Position numbers and translations under genes: made by a program. Source: Chitinophaga pinensis (GTDB taxonomy: Bacteria; Bacteroidota; Bacteroidia; Chitinophagales; Chitinophagaceae). Taken from it: DNA of 64,000 nt. The number at the start of each line of letters is the position of its first letter. Position 1 is the stretch's first letter. The notes beneath the pieces are model-generated. The model was given only the letters and a program-made list of their open reading frames with translations. It ran no database searches and was not told the DNA's origin. Shown here piece after piece: positions 35,856 to 44,125 of the stretch. The stretch spans positions 163,318 through 227,317 of the forward strand of contig NZ_VOHS01000010.1 in the NCBI RefSeq assembly GCF_007896845.1, written 5' to 3'.

Positions 35856-36338
35856 TTATTTCAGCGTCTCTGTTACTTTTCCGCAGGTAAGCATCTGCTT
35901 GCCGTAATAAGGATTTTTTACCGCCGCTTCATTGCTCAGCCAGTAGCTTTTCTGCATAGGGCAGTACTGCTGGTATACTGGTGTATCGGAAAGCTTAACG
36001 GCTTTGGCCAATGTGAAGATATTGTTGGAGAAAGATTTGAACTGTTCGCGTTGTTTATTCAGATCTGTGGTGGCAGCAATCGCATTGGCATCCGCAGTCA
36101 GTTTTTCCTGCAGCGGCATGAATGCTTCATGTTCTGCTGCTGACAGGGCATGCATATCCACACTACCGATCGCTTTTACGAATTCAGCTGCTTTGGCATT
36201 TGCCGTAGTCGCATCACTGCTCACCAATGCATTCTTTACATCGTAGTAAAGAGATAACAGTTTAGATAAAGATGGATTTGCAGCTTGTGCAGAGAAAGTA
36301 GCGAGTAATATAGTAGTTGCTATGATAAGACTTTTCAT
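35856..36338 (-). CDS. DUF3347 periplasmic copper-related protein
   Basis: 160 aa with a signal peptide (about 1-19, cut after AQA) and a four-helix DUF3347 domain. The C-terminal motif QQYCPM, then SYWLSNEA, NPYYGKQML and CG, contains two cysteines and a Met that would suit metal binding. In Bacteroidota this domain occurs with copper and heavy-metal efflux genes. Here it sits between a His-rich secreted protein and the multicopper oxidase. Confidence 0.85.
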   Translation of the reverse strand: MKSLIIATTILLATFSAQAANPSLSKLLSLYYDVKNALVSSDATTANAKAAEFVKAIGSVDMHALSAAEHEAFMPLQEKLTADANAIAATTDLNKQREQFKSFSNNIFTLAKAVKLSDTPVYQQYCPMQKSYWLSNEAAVKNPYYGKQMLTCGKVTETLK

Positions 36339-36415
36339 TGTAATCTGATTTTAGTGTTTGAATAATAGAAAAATGGTTTGCCTTAGTGATAAGGCAGCTG
36401 CTTATTCAAACAAAA

Positions 36416-36835
36416 TCAAATCTGAAAAGATTGAATGGACACCCTTATATCAATGGGTGGCGGGTGCTGGTGTAGTATAACGTATCTGTGTGGAGTAGCA
36501 GACCGGGATACCGGAGATACAGACAACCATCTCACGGGAAACAACACTGCCTGTAATGGCAGCCACTTGATATCATCGTGATGGGACTGGGTTTTGTCTA
36601 GCAGTTCAAACCTGATCATACCATCTCCGCAACAACGGTGCGAAGACTTTTTGGGGGCATGATGCAGCTGATGCTTTGCATGCATATCCTGCATGTCATG
36701 CATCTGGTGCATATCATGATGTCTGTCTGTCCAGAGACCAGACTCCAGTGCGCAGGCAAAACCGACCGCCGTATTCATCAGAAATACGATCAGCAGCAAA
36801 AGCGCCCGTAATGATATAGTCTGTCTGGACTTCAT
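36416..36835 (-). CDS. His/Met-rich secreted protein heading the copper operon
   Basis: 139 aa with an N-terminal hydrophobic helix (about 8-27). Residues ~35-60 carry a dense run of His, Met and Asp (DRHHDMHQMHDMQDMHAKHQ) followed by HRCC, a likely Cu-binding segment. I do not recognise the family. It is the first gene of the operon, and its -7 box ends only 7 bases before the ATG, so the mRNA would be practically leaderless. A copper buffer or sensor role is inferred from composition and neighbours. Confidence 0.75.
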   Translation of the reverse strand: MKSRQTISLRALLLLIVFLMNTAVGFACALESGLWTDRHHDMHQMHDMQDMHAKHQLHHAPKKSSHRCCGDGMIRFELLDKTQSHHDDIKWLPLQAVLFPVRWLSVSPVSRSATPHRYVILHQHPPPIDIRVSIQSFQI

Positions 36836-36842
36836 GTGGAGA

Positions 36843-36904
36843 CAAAGATATATCCCCTATGCGGAAGCTTTGTTATATAATTTCAAGCGCTTGTTATATA
36901 ATTT
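36843..36904 (-). promoter_or_regulatory. copper operon promoter with 21-bp-period direct repeats
   Basis: TATCTTTG on the minus strand (36850-36843) is a perfect -7 box. Upstream, a 14-bp direct repeat (TTGTTATATAATTT on the plus strand) occurs at 36870-36883 and 36891-36904, exactly 21 bp apart, and its proximal copy covers the -33 position. This suggests an activator that binds as a direct-repeat dimer. Confidence 0.7.
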
Positions 36905-36914
36905 ATGGCCTTTA

Positions 36915-37025
36915 TTATCTTTTGAGCAAGGCAACGGCCATCAATATAAAGGCAACAATCAGCAATGCGTGTGCTGTCTCCCGGTTTTCGGCGTTCTGTA
37001 CGATAAGCTGTTTGATTCTGGTCAT
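36915..37025 (-). CDS. predicted 36-residue single-helix membrane protein
   Basis: An ATG at 37025 opens 36 codons to TAA. The first ~18 residues are polar (MTRIKQLIVQNAENRETA) and the remainder is one hydrophobic helix ending with a Lys-Arg pair. The codon pattern and the amphipathic-then-hydrophobic layout look protein-like. It lies just upstream of the copper operon on the same strand, 65 bases before the operon's -7 box. The rest of 36836-37439 shows no other convincing gene. Confidence 0.45.
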   Translation of the reverse strand: MTRIKQLIVQNAENRETAHALLIVAFILMAVALLKR

Positions 37026-37184
37026 TTTGAAGGATAGTATTATAATTATTTATGGAGGTGCGGCGGGCTGCATTACGGGTTGTGTCTATCTGGAAATATC
37101 CGTATTTATACGCAGCATCTTCCGCAGTATTACGCTTACTTAACTGGTTCTCTTATAGTAATTTGCATACTCATCGGACAGGAA

Positions 37185-37239
37185 TTTCACTTTCGCAGGT
37201 TTCGCTCCGTTCACATGGAGCGGAACTTGTAAAGTGGAA
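37185..37239. other. strong RNA-like hairpin in an intergenic region
   Basis: 37185-37208 pairs with 37217-37239 over ~20 bp. Two of the mismatches would be U-G wobbles only if the plus strand is transcribed, which hints at an RNA structure. A second small inverted repeat GCGTTA-N7-TAACGC follows at 37249-37267. Confidence 0.4.
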
Positions 37240-37372
37240 TAGTGACGAGCGTTACATAATATAACGCAACCAATATAGTATTATTATTATTTGAAACAAA
37301 GTTATAATATCAACACAGGTGTAATCGTTTCTCTTTCAACAGGCCATGAGCCAAACCCCATCCTTAATTAAT

Positions 37373-37405
37373 AAAAAAGCTCCCGCCAGTGACGGGAGCT
37401 TTTTT
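37373..37405 (-). terminator. terminator of the metallo-hydrolase gene
   Basis: A perfect 13-bp stem (37373-37385 with 37393-37405) with A and T tracts, 35 bases past the stop codon. Confidence 0.88.
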
Positions 37406-37439
37406 CATTTATGCTCAGGCATTTATATACGACTGAATA

Positions 37440-38405
37440 TTAACTGTATCTTTTTTTCACTTCGCTGGCCAATAAGGCCCCTATACCTACCAATGCCAGT
37501 ACGGCGGCAGTACGGAGTAATGTTTTCCGGGTATTGGAGGCAGGAACATATTCCACTCCACTGATACCTGCCACAGCAGGGTCACCGGTATAACGTCCGT
37601 TGGCCGGCACAGCATCCTGCTGGAAATTGTCAGCCAGTTCCTGCAGGGCAGCCAGCGCTTCTCCTTCCATGATATGTCCATGTCCGGTAGCTACGATAGA
37701 AGGCTGTAAGGCGGCCAATGTCTGCACTGATTTCTCGGCAGCTGCCCAGTCATAAGTAAAATAACGGGGAGGTCCGGATAGCTTTCTTTCCTGTTTGAGG
37801 ACGGCAAACAATGATTCCTGACGGGTGGTAACGAAGGCATCTCCGGCTAACAATACGCCGTCATGTTCTCTGTACAGACTGACGTGTCCGGGAGCGTGGC
37901 CGGGAGTGTGGATGTATTTCCATTCTTTTAGTCCGGGAATGTTGCCTTGCTCGGGTAAGAGCAGTAGTCGCCCGCCAAGATCAATGGGGCCTTTCGGGAA
38001 CAAAAAGGAGAGCCAGGTAAACAATCCGCCGCCTGCTGTCGGATCAGGTGGCGGATAGGCAGAGCGTCCTGTCAGATATGGCGCTTCCAGATAGTGCGCA
38101 TATACCGGTACATCCCATTCGTCGGCCAGCTGTTTCACGGCGCCAATATGATCGAAATGACCGTGTGTCAGAATAATGGCGGCAGGTGTGGCCTGCGGCC
38201 AGAATAATTCCCTTGACACTTTCCTGATCCTTGCAGCAGCACCGGGTAAACCAGTGTCGATCAGTACCCAGTGATTAGTGGAAGGATCATGTACAAAATA
38301 GACATTGACAAACTTATCACGTACGCCCCATACGCCGGGAGCTACAGAAAACCAATCATGTTCTGCGCATGCTTTAATTTTAACCAGTGCTTGTTGCTTT
38401 TTCAT
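37440..38405 (-). CDS. MBL-fold metallo-hydrolase with a C-terminal membrane helix
   Basis: 321 aa from the ATG at 38405; a longer reading from 38453 is less likely. The zinc motif HGHFDH is at residues 81-86, with further ligands in GHAPGHVSLY (about 190-199), LAGDAF and the later TGHGH. The last ~25 residues form one hydrophobic helix with a K-K-R tail, unusual for this family, so the enzyme may be tail-anchored. The substrate is unknown. It starts 74 bases after rtcB and may share its transcript. Confidence 0.85.
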   Translation of the reverse strand: MKKQQALVKIKACAEHDWFSVAPGVWGVRDKFVNVYFVHDPSTNHWVLIDTGLPGAAARIRKVSRELFWPQATPAAIILTHGHFDHIGAVKQLADEWDVPVYAHYLEAPYLTGRSAYPPPDPTAGGGLFTWLSFLFPKGPIDLGGRLLLLPEQGNIPGLKEWKYIHTPGHAPGHVSLYREHDGVLLAGDAFVTTRQESLFAVLKQERKLSGPPRYFTYDWAAAEKSVQTLAALQPSIVATGHGHIMEGEALAALQELADNFQQDAVPANGRYTGDPAVAGISGVEYVPASNTRKTLLRTAAVLALVGIGALLASEVKKRYS

Positions 38406-38479
38406 ACTTATTGGAATTAACATGAACACTGTCTTCTCTCTCTCAAAACTCATGCTCAGTCCAACAAGCCCAGCCGTTA

Positions 38480-39907
38480 TCAGTCTTCTTTACTCCCGTC
38501 ATCAGCCATTCTAACCATTTTCGGGGTGAATTTCGCCACCACATCTACCAGATCTTTCTGCGCATTCATCACCACATTAATGTCCTTATATGCCATAGGC
38601 GCTTCGTCCAGACCTGCACCGATCAATGTCACATTATTCGCCTGCAGTATTGCTTTCATATCCTGATGGCTGATATTCTTTGTAGCCTGTGTACGGCTCA
38701 TCTGACGTCCTGCGCCATGAGAAGCCGAGTTAATAGCCAGATCTTCCCCTTTACCTCTCACCAAAAACCCCGGTGCGGTCATAGAACCCGGAATGATCCC
38801 CATCACACCTTTACCTGCAGGCGTAGCTCCTTTACGGTGTACTATCACCTCTTCCCCATTCCAGATCTCTTTCCACGCAAAGTTGTGGTGGTTTTCCACT
38901 TTTGCCAGCAGTTGTCCGCCAATAGCTTTAGCCATTTTCTCATGGATCACTTCATGACATGCAGAAGCATAATCACCTGCCAGATTCATGGCCAGCCAGT
39001 ATTCCTGACCAGCTTCACTGTTCATATCCAGATAAGCAAGGTTTGCTGCATCTTTTGGCAGTTTACAGATATCTTTCGCGACACGTGTATAATGACCCGC
39101 CAGTGTCGCACCAAGTCCTCTTGACCCGGAATGTGACAACAGTGCAAGGTATCTGCCGGCTGCAATGTTCAGAGGTTTATCTTCTTCAGAGAATTCAATG
39201 ATACCCCATTCCACGAAGTGGTTACCACCTCCGGAAGATCCTAACTGAGACCATGCTTTATCATGCAGATTTTTAACAAACTGTGTCATGTTAAACTCGT
39301 TCCGGTCCAGTACAGCATGTTCTGCACGCTCCTTTCTCAGGAAGCCATGTCCTGCACCGAAACGGGTATGGGCAATCAGTTCTCTTTTATAAAAATCGGG
39401 ATTTTCGAAATAGTGGTTCTCCGGAATATCGAAGATGGACAATGCCATACGGCAACCGATATCCACACCTACACCGTAAGGTATTACGGCGTTTTTAGCG
39501 GCCAGCACCCCTCCTATCGGCAGACCATAACCCTGATGCGCATCCGGCATCAAAGCGCCTGCTACCGTAACAGGTAAGCGCATAGCAATATTCATCTGCT
39601 TAACAGCTCCTTCATCTATATGTTCCTGACCATATACCGCAAATTCCTTTGCAGTTTCATTCAGGTCAATTGTTTCATCTTTTGGTGCGTTGGCTTCTTC
39701 AATCATTTTAGTAGCCAGATCTTCCAGTATCTCATGATCCAGATATAACTCCGGTTTTTCTGCCAATGACTTCATCATAGACAAGACAATATCACGGTCT
39801 GCATCGTGGTAATTCTTTTCCAGTACTTCCAGTGCAAGACCTAATATTTTACCCTGAGTAAAACCGATAGCTAACAGATCGTTACCATTAATCCTGTTCA
39901 TATGCAT
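38480..39907 (-). CDS. rtcB: RNA-splicing ligase RtcB
   Basis: 475 aa. RtcB joins RNA 2',3'-cyclic phosphate ends to 5'-OH ends using GTP and Mn2+, in tRNA repair or RNA healing. Metal and guanylate ligands lie in GVGVDIGCRM, SSGGGNHFVEWG and the C-terminal SHGAGRQMSR, whose histidine takes the GMP. Start at 39907, or an in-frame ATG at 39901. No RtcA, archease or RtcR gene is adjacent. A repeated sequence motif lies 41 bases upstream. Confidence 0.95.
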   Translation of the reverse strand: MHMNRINGNDLLAIGFTQGKILGLALEVLEKNYHDADRDIVLSMMKSLAEKPELYLDHEILEDLATKMIEEANAPKDETIDLNETAKEFAVYGQEHIDEGAVKQMNIAMRLPVTVAGALMPDAHQGYGLPIGGVLAAKNAVIPYGVGVDIGCRMALSIFDIPENHYFENPDFYKRELIAHTRFGAGHGFLRKERAEHAVLDRNEFNMTQFVKNLHDKAWSQLGSSGGGNHFVEWGIIEFSEEDKPLNIAAGRYLALLSHSGSRGLGATLAGHYTRVAKDICKLPKDAANLAYLDMNSEAGQEYWLAMNLAGDYASACHEVIHEKMAKAIGGQLLAKVENHHNFAWKEIWNGEEVIVHRKGATPAGKGVMGIIPGSMTAPGFLVRGKGEDLAINSASHGAGRQMSRTQATKNISHQDMKAILQANNVTLIGAGLDEAPMAYKDINVVMNAQKDLVDVVAKFTPKMVRMADDGSKED

Positions 39908-39947
39908 TTGTTATTGGTTATAATAATAATGCAATATTCAGGACAAT

Positions 39948-39970
39948 GTGCGCACTTTTTCTGCGCACTT
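39948..39970. promoter_or_regulatory. repeated TGCGCACTT motif upstream of rtcB
   Basis: TGCGCACTT occurs at 39949-39957 and 39962-39970. GTGCGCAC within it is itself a palindrome. The pair may be an operator for rtcB or part of a stem. Confidence 0.35.
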
Positions 39971-40008
39971 GAAAATTCTTTTGAAAGAACAATAAAACTA
40001 TATAATTA

Positions 40009-40809
40009 TCAACGTTTTATAGCTACTATATTCTGAAACGCAAAGATTTCAAATGCGGCAACATTGTATTCACCGAGGGCTTTCAGACCATCCGGCAACA
40101 GGCGATAGAAATCATATCCCGGCAGGATATCGATAATATCTTTAAAGAAGGTGCGTGATATCACATTCATTTCGTTGAATTCAATCTGGATGACACCAAT
40201 GATACCATCTTTAATCGCTTTACGGGCTCCTTTTAATACATTCAGCTCATTTCCTTCTGTGTCTACTTTCAGCAAAGCGATCCGGGAGAGTCTGTTGTCT
40301 TCGATAAACTCATCTATTGTGGTCAGATCGATGGGAATTTCTTCCACTTCGCTTTTACGAAAGTCGGCAATCACTTCTTTATACATGCTGGCATGTTCTG
40401 AACCCTTGTTCTCCACATAATCATAAATGTAAGTGGTCAACGCAGTTTCTCCGGCACCTTTCTGCACAGGAATAAAATGATGTAACGAAGCGGCTTCTTC
40501 CAGTTTATTAAATGCAACGGGATGAGGTTCGAATGCATAGATGGGTAATGAGACCTTCTTATTGCGCAGCATAACAGAATAGCCACCGATATTGGCGCCT
40601 ACATCGAGAATAACACCTGCGTTAAATCTGCCGGTGGAGAGCATATATTTAACAAAAGCGTTTTCTCCGCTTATATCATCATTCTCATGATTCATGATAC
40701 CAAGGCCCCGCATACTCAGTTTATATAACAACAGATTAAAGGAGTAGAGCGCTTTGCGTGCAAAGATGAATACATAGACTTTCCTTAGGGTGTCTGTGAG
40801 CACATTCAT
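40009..40809 (-). CDS. FkbM-family methyltransferase
   Basis: 266 aa with an FkbM-type SAM-binding motif GVILDVGANIGGYSVML (about 62-78), then YAFEPHP and the late IALLKVDTEGNELNVLKGA. FkbM proteins O-methylate diverse metabolites, often sugars in surface glycans. It and the next gene form a small minus-strand operon (28-base gap) at the edge of the polysaccharide locus, so a role in glycan decoration is likely. Confidence 0.88.
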   Translation of the reverse strand: MNVLTDTLRKVYVFIFARKALYSFNLLLYKLSMRGLGIMNHENDDISGENAFVKYMLSTGRFNAGVILDVGANIGGYSVMLRNKKVSLPIYAFEPHPVAFNKLEEAASLHHFIPVQKGAGETALTTYIYDYVENKGSEHASMYKEVIADFRKSEVEEIPIDLTTIDEFIEDNRLSRIALLKVDTEGNELNVLKGARKAIKDGIIGVIQIEFNEMNVISRTFFKDIIDILPGYDFYRLLPDGLKALGEYNVAAFEIFAFQNIVAIKR

Positions 40810-40836
40810 TGGTTGATTGTTTGGATTGGAGTTAGT

Positions 40837-41751
40837 TTATAGTTGTTCCTGTACACCTGTTGCTACATTGTGCACAGGCATACCTTTAATGCATTCATAT
40901 CTTTCATGGCCAGACAGGTAGTTGAGGTTCCCTTTTTTATCGCGGCTTTCACGGAAACGGGAATATACATAACCTTCTTCAGGTGTAAGTGCTTTCAGCA
41001 ATCCCAGACGTTCTTTTTTCACAAAATAAGCATTATTACCTATAGAATTTGATCCGACAAAAGCATATCCTTTTTCTTCAGCCAGCATACACAGCGCTTT
41101 GAGTGATGCGCCAAAATACAAATGACTGTAGTGTGCACGCTCTCTGACAAAATCCGGTTTATAGGGCACAGTAATAGCTTTCTCAATACCAAAGACACTA
41201 TTATATTCTGCTACTACAATAACGGGTTCAACTATATTAATCGCTTTCCACACCCAATAATCATTGCCGTCAATATCTACTGAAAGTAATCCGATCTCTC
41301 CTTTCAATCCCTGCGAACCGATCAGTTCATTAATATTATCTGTTGTGATAAATGCCTTTACAGCTTTCAGATCGTGTTGATAATAGATATCGTCCGACTG
41401 TATATAACGTATACTCTTTTCAGATCCATCAATCACCATACCCGACCAGTTATTATATTTCAACAGAAAGCGGGTGTTGGATTCAACATAGTTTTCCACA
41501 CCGAATTCAACAAAGGTTGTTTCGGGGATATACACCTTATTAATGAGGTATTGAATAATACCATCATCTCCTGTTTGTGAAAACACTTTGAACTCAGCGG
41601 CTGCAATGTTGTCCAGTACAGGCAGCTCCTTATTCTGACGGGCTAACAGGGTACCTAACAATAAAAGATCTGTTTGCTGGGCTTTCCTGGTGGTATACAA
41701 AAAATGGTGCAGGACATTAACCAATTTCGTCATTCGTTTCATTAAAAACAT
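40837..41751 (-). CDS. FkbM-like protein with a divergent SAM-binding region
   Basis: 304 aa. FVEFGVENYVESNTRFLLKYNNWSG replaces the usual glycine-rich SAM loop, followed by MVIDGS and later LLSVDIDGNDYWVWKAI, so the fold is FkbM-like. It could be a methyltransferase acting on a glycan or a related non-methyltransferase. It is the first gene of the minus-strand pair, with a 14-bp palindrome in its leader. Start at 41751, or an in-frame ATG at 41742. Confidence 0.7.
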   Translation of the reverse strand: MFLMKRMTKLVNVLHHFLYTTRKAQQTDLLLLGTLLARQNKELPVLDNIAAAEFKVFSQTGDDGIIQYLINKVYIPETTFVEFGVENYVESNTRFLLKYNNWSGMVIDGSEKSIRYIQSDDIYYQHDLKAVKAFITTDNINELIGSQGLKGEIGLLSVDIDGNDYWVWKAINIVEPVIVVAEYNSVFGIEKAITVPYKPDFVRERAHYSHLYFGASLKALCMLAEEKGYAFVGSNSIGNNAYFVKKERLGLLKALTPEEGYVYSRFRESRDKKGNLNYLSGHERYECIKGMPVHNVATGVQEQL

Positions 41752-41768
41752 GGTATGAGTTAGGTGAA

Positions 41769-41782
41769 CGGAGAGCTCTCCG
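41769..41782. promoter_or_regulatory. perfect 14-bp palindrome CGGAGAGCTCTCCG
   Basis: Located 18 bases upstream of the FkbM-like start. Possible operator; no -7 box was found nearby on the minus strand. Confidence 0.4.
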
Positions 41783-41917
41783 AAAATATGTCAACTCATA
41801 AATACAGAAATAATATAAATATTGTTCATTTCGTAATAATTTCTAACATATCCGGTGTAGCGACTCTTCTGCGGATACTCAGTATGACAAAGGCGTAGTT
41901 CCGCCTGCTTATCTTTT

Positions 41918-41947
41918 TTTGGCAATTTTGTGCAAATGATATTTTTG
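41918..41947 (+). promoter_or_regulatory. probable promoter of the polysaccharide operon
   Basis: TTTG (41918-41921), spacer 18, TATTTTTG (41940-41947) on the plus strand, about 110 bases before the acyltransferase start. The genes that follow have mostly tiny gaps or overlaps, so it may drive ~14 kb. Confidence 0.6.
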
Positions 41948-42065
41948 AATTAACTTGCTCTGGTCTACGAATGCATAATCAATAAAATCTGCAAAATTCT
42001 CACTTGCATATAATGGTGCCCCAGCCGTTATAAGGAATTTTATTGTTCTATCTGATAGCCATTCC

Positions 42066-43301
42066 ATGACTCCTAACACGTCCTCACCAAGATACTTTTT
42101 CAGCCTTGATGCCATAAGAGGCTTTGCTGCTCTTATTGTCGTCCTGTGTCACTGGCAATTCTATTTCTATACTGATCAGACGCTACAAACCAAGCCGCTC
42201 GAAGAGCTCGGCCTGCCCTTATTTCCTTACCTGTCAATTTTTTACCACCATGCTTTTTTTGCGGTGGATCTCTTCTTCCTGTTATCCGGATTCATCTTCT
42301 TCTGGTTTTATGCTGATAAGATTGCGGACAAAAAAACACCTTTCGGCAATTTCATGTGTTACAGGATTACAAGATTATATCCTGTTCACCTGATTACGCT
42401 GATTGCGATTGCACTGGTACAGTATGTCATGTTCGGTATGAACGGGCACACGTTTATCATCCAGAATAACGACACCTATCACTTTCTGCTCAACCTGCTG
42501 GTGATACACAGCTGGGGTTTTGAAAAGACGCCCGCATTAAACGGCTTTAACGGCCCTTCGTGGTCAGTGTCAGTAGAACTCCTGCTGTATCTGCTTTTTT
42601 TCCTGATCGCGTGGAAGAGACTACATCGTAACAAAGGGCTGATTGTCGCCATGATTGTGGCTGGCGCGGTCATTCAGTATATCTATTCCATGATCGGACA
42701 GGGTATTTATTCCTTCTTTCTCGGCGGACTCACCTATCACATCTATGCATGGATGACAGAAAAAAAGCAATTACATCGTATCGCCAATGTAGTAAGTATA
42801 GCGGCCATCGCTCTCTGGATCATTGTCGTGACTGAATACGCATTTTCATACATCAGGGATTTTTCTATGCCTTTACTGAAAACAGTCTTACCCGGCAAGG
42901 ATGAAGCTTTTCACACTGCATTGTTCAATCTGTCACGCAATACTTTCTTCCGTACCATTATCTCGCCCATCACTATACTGACACTGGCATTGACGGAAAC
43001 GACCAGAGGTGGTCTGAAAATAAAATGGATGCTGGTATTGGGCAACGCCAGCTATGCATTGTATCTCCTGCACTTCCCGCTCATGGTGACCTTCTTTATT
43101 ATGGCAGATGTGCTGGGTATCAGCAAAGAGGTATTTCATTCACCGCTTACATTGCTGACATTCTATGCTGTATTGATTCCACTAAGTATACTTACTCATT
43201 ATTACTTCGAGCTTCCCATTCAGGACTTATTCAGAAAGCGGCTGCTCAGGAAGCCGGCGCCGGTTCCCGTTACTGCGGTCAACAATCAGATTACCACGTA
43301 A
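42066..43301 (+). CDS. OafA-like membrane acyltransferase
   Basis: 411 aa. The acyltransferase-3 start FFSLDAIRGFAALIVVLCHWQ contains the RGFAA motif and the conserved histidine; about ten membrane helices follow (for example 70-90, 105-125, 170-190). The family moves acyl groups such as acetyl onto sugars at the membrane. As the first gene of the polysaccharide operon it probably acetylates the polymer. wza-type gene 59 bases later. Confidence 0.9.
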   Translation: MTPNTSSPRYFFSLDAIRGFAALIVVLCHWQFYFYTDQTLQTKPLEELGLPLFPYLSIFYHHAFFAVDLFFLLSGFIFFWFYADKIADKKTPFGNFMCYRITRLYPVHLITLIAIALVQYVMFGMNGHTFIIQNNDTYHFLLNLLVIHSWGFEKTPALNGFNGPSWSVSVELLLYLLFFLIAWKRLHRNKGLIVAMIVAGAVIQYIYSMIGQGIYSFFLGGLTYHIYAWMTEKKQLHRIANVVSIAAIALWIIVVTEYAFSYIRDFSMPLLKTVLPGKDEAFHTALFNLSRNTFFRTIISPITILTLALTETTRGGLKIKWMLVLGNASYALYLLHFPLMVTFFIMADVLGISKEVFHSPLTLLTFYAVLIPLSILTHYYFELPIQDLFRKRLLRKPAPVPVTAVNNQITT

Positions 43302-43360
43302 TACATAGTGCCAATAACGTCTTACTGTTATCACCTTGTTTTTATTAATCAAAATCGAAT

Positions 43361-44125
43361 ATGATAGCTAGAATCCATTTACTGTTATTTCTTGCCTCGG
43401 CCCTTCTTACAGGCTGTGTCAACACCAAAAAAATCACCTATTTCAATGATCTGGAGAAAATTAACGGAATTGAAACCGCCAACAGGTTACAATCATTTAA
43501 AGTACAGCCGGGAGATATCTTACAAATTACAATTACTACGATTGACAAAGACATTTCACTTATTCTGAATCCGACGGCAGTCAGCTCCTCTCCTATGAGT
43601 CAGCCCGGTATGGATCCGGGTTACATCGTAGATAGTGCAGGCTTTGTCAGTCTGCCGCTGATCGGAAAAGTGTATGTAAAAGAAAAAACGACTTCAGAGA
43701 TCAATGACATCATTACACAGGAACTAAACAAGACGATCAGGAACCCATATGTATCGACGCGTGTAGCCAATTTCAGGGTCTCGGTATTGGGTGATGTCGC
43801 CCATCCCGGTTCTTACAGAGTAACCGGAGAAAGAGCCTCTATACTGGATGCACTCAGTATGGCCGGCGACCTGAACCCCACTGCCGTACGCAATGATATT
43901 ATGATCATACGGGAGGTGAACGGAGAAAAAACATATGTCTCCCTTAACCTGAATGATGGCAAGACACTGGGCTCGCCATATTACTACCTCAACAACAACG
44001 ACGTCATCTATGTGAAGCCCGGCTCTAACAAACTGTTTGGCACATCGAAGCTGGTACAGCTCTTACCTGCAGCAATCGGCATTCTTTCATTAATTACCAC
44101 TATCGTTATCGTCTCTGTTAAATGA
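43361..44125 (+). CDS. polysaccharide export outer-membrane protein (Wza-like)
   Basis: 254 aa. A lipoprotein signal (LLTGC, cysteine near 19) is followed by the polysaccharide-export domain (VQPGDILQITITTIDKD) and an SLBB domain (VSVLGDVAHPGSYRVTGE). The last ~25 residues are a hydrophobic helix, as in Wza-type proteins, which form the outer-membrane exit pore. It overlaps the Wzc-like gene by 4 bases (ATGA). Confidence 0.9.
   Translation: MIARIHLLLFLASALLTGCVNTKKITYFNDLEKINGIETANRLQSFKVQPGDILQITITTIDKDISLILNPTAVSSSPMSQPGMDPGYIVDSAGFVSLPLIGKVYVKEKTTSEINDIITQELNKTIRNPYVSTRVANFRVSVLGDVAHPGSYRVTGERASILDALSMAGDLNPTAVRNDIMIIREVNGEKTYVSLNLNDGKTLGSPYYYLNNNDVIYVKPGSNKLFGTSKLVQLLPAAIGILSLITTIVIVSVK

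Noticed and set aside
41909..42115. A 68-codon minus-strand ORF overlapping the acyltransferase start
   Set aside because: It is protein-like in places, but it overlaps the well-supported acyltransferase N-terminus and its promoter on the other strand; no family recognised.
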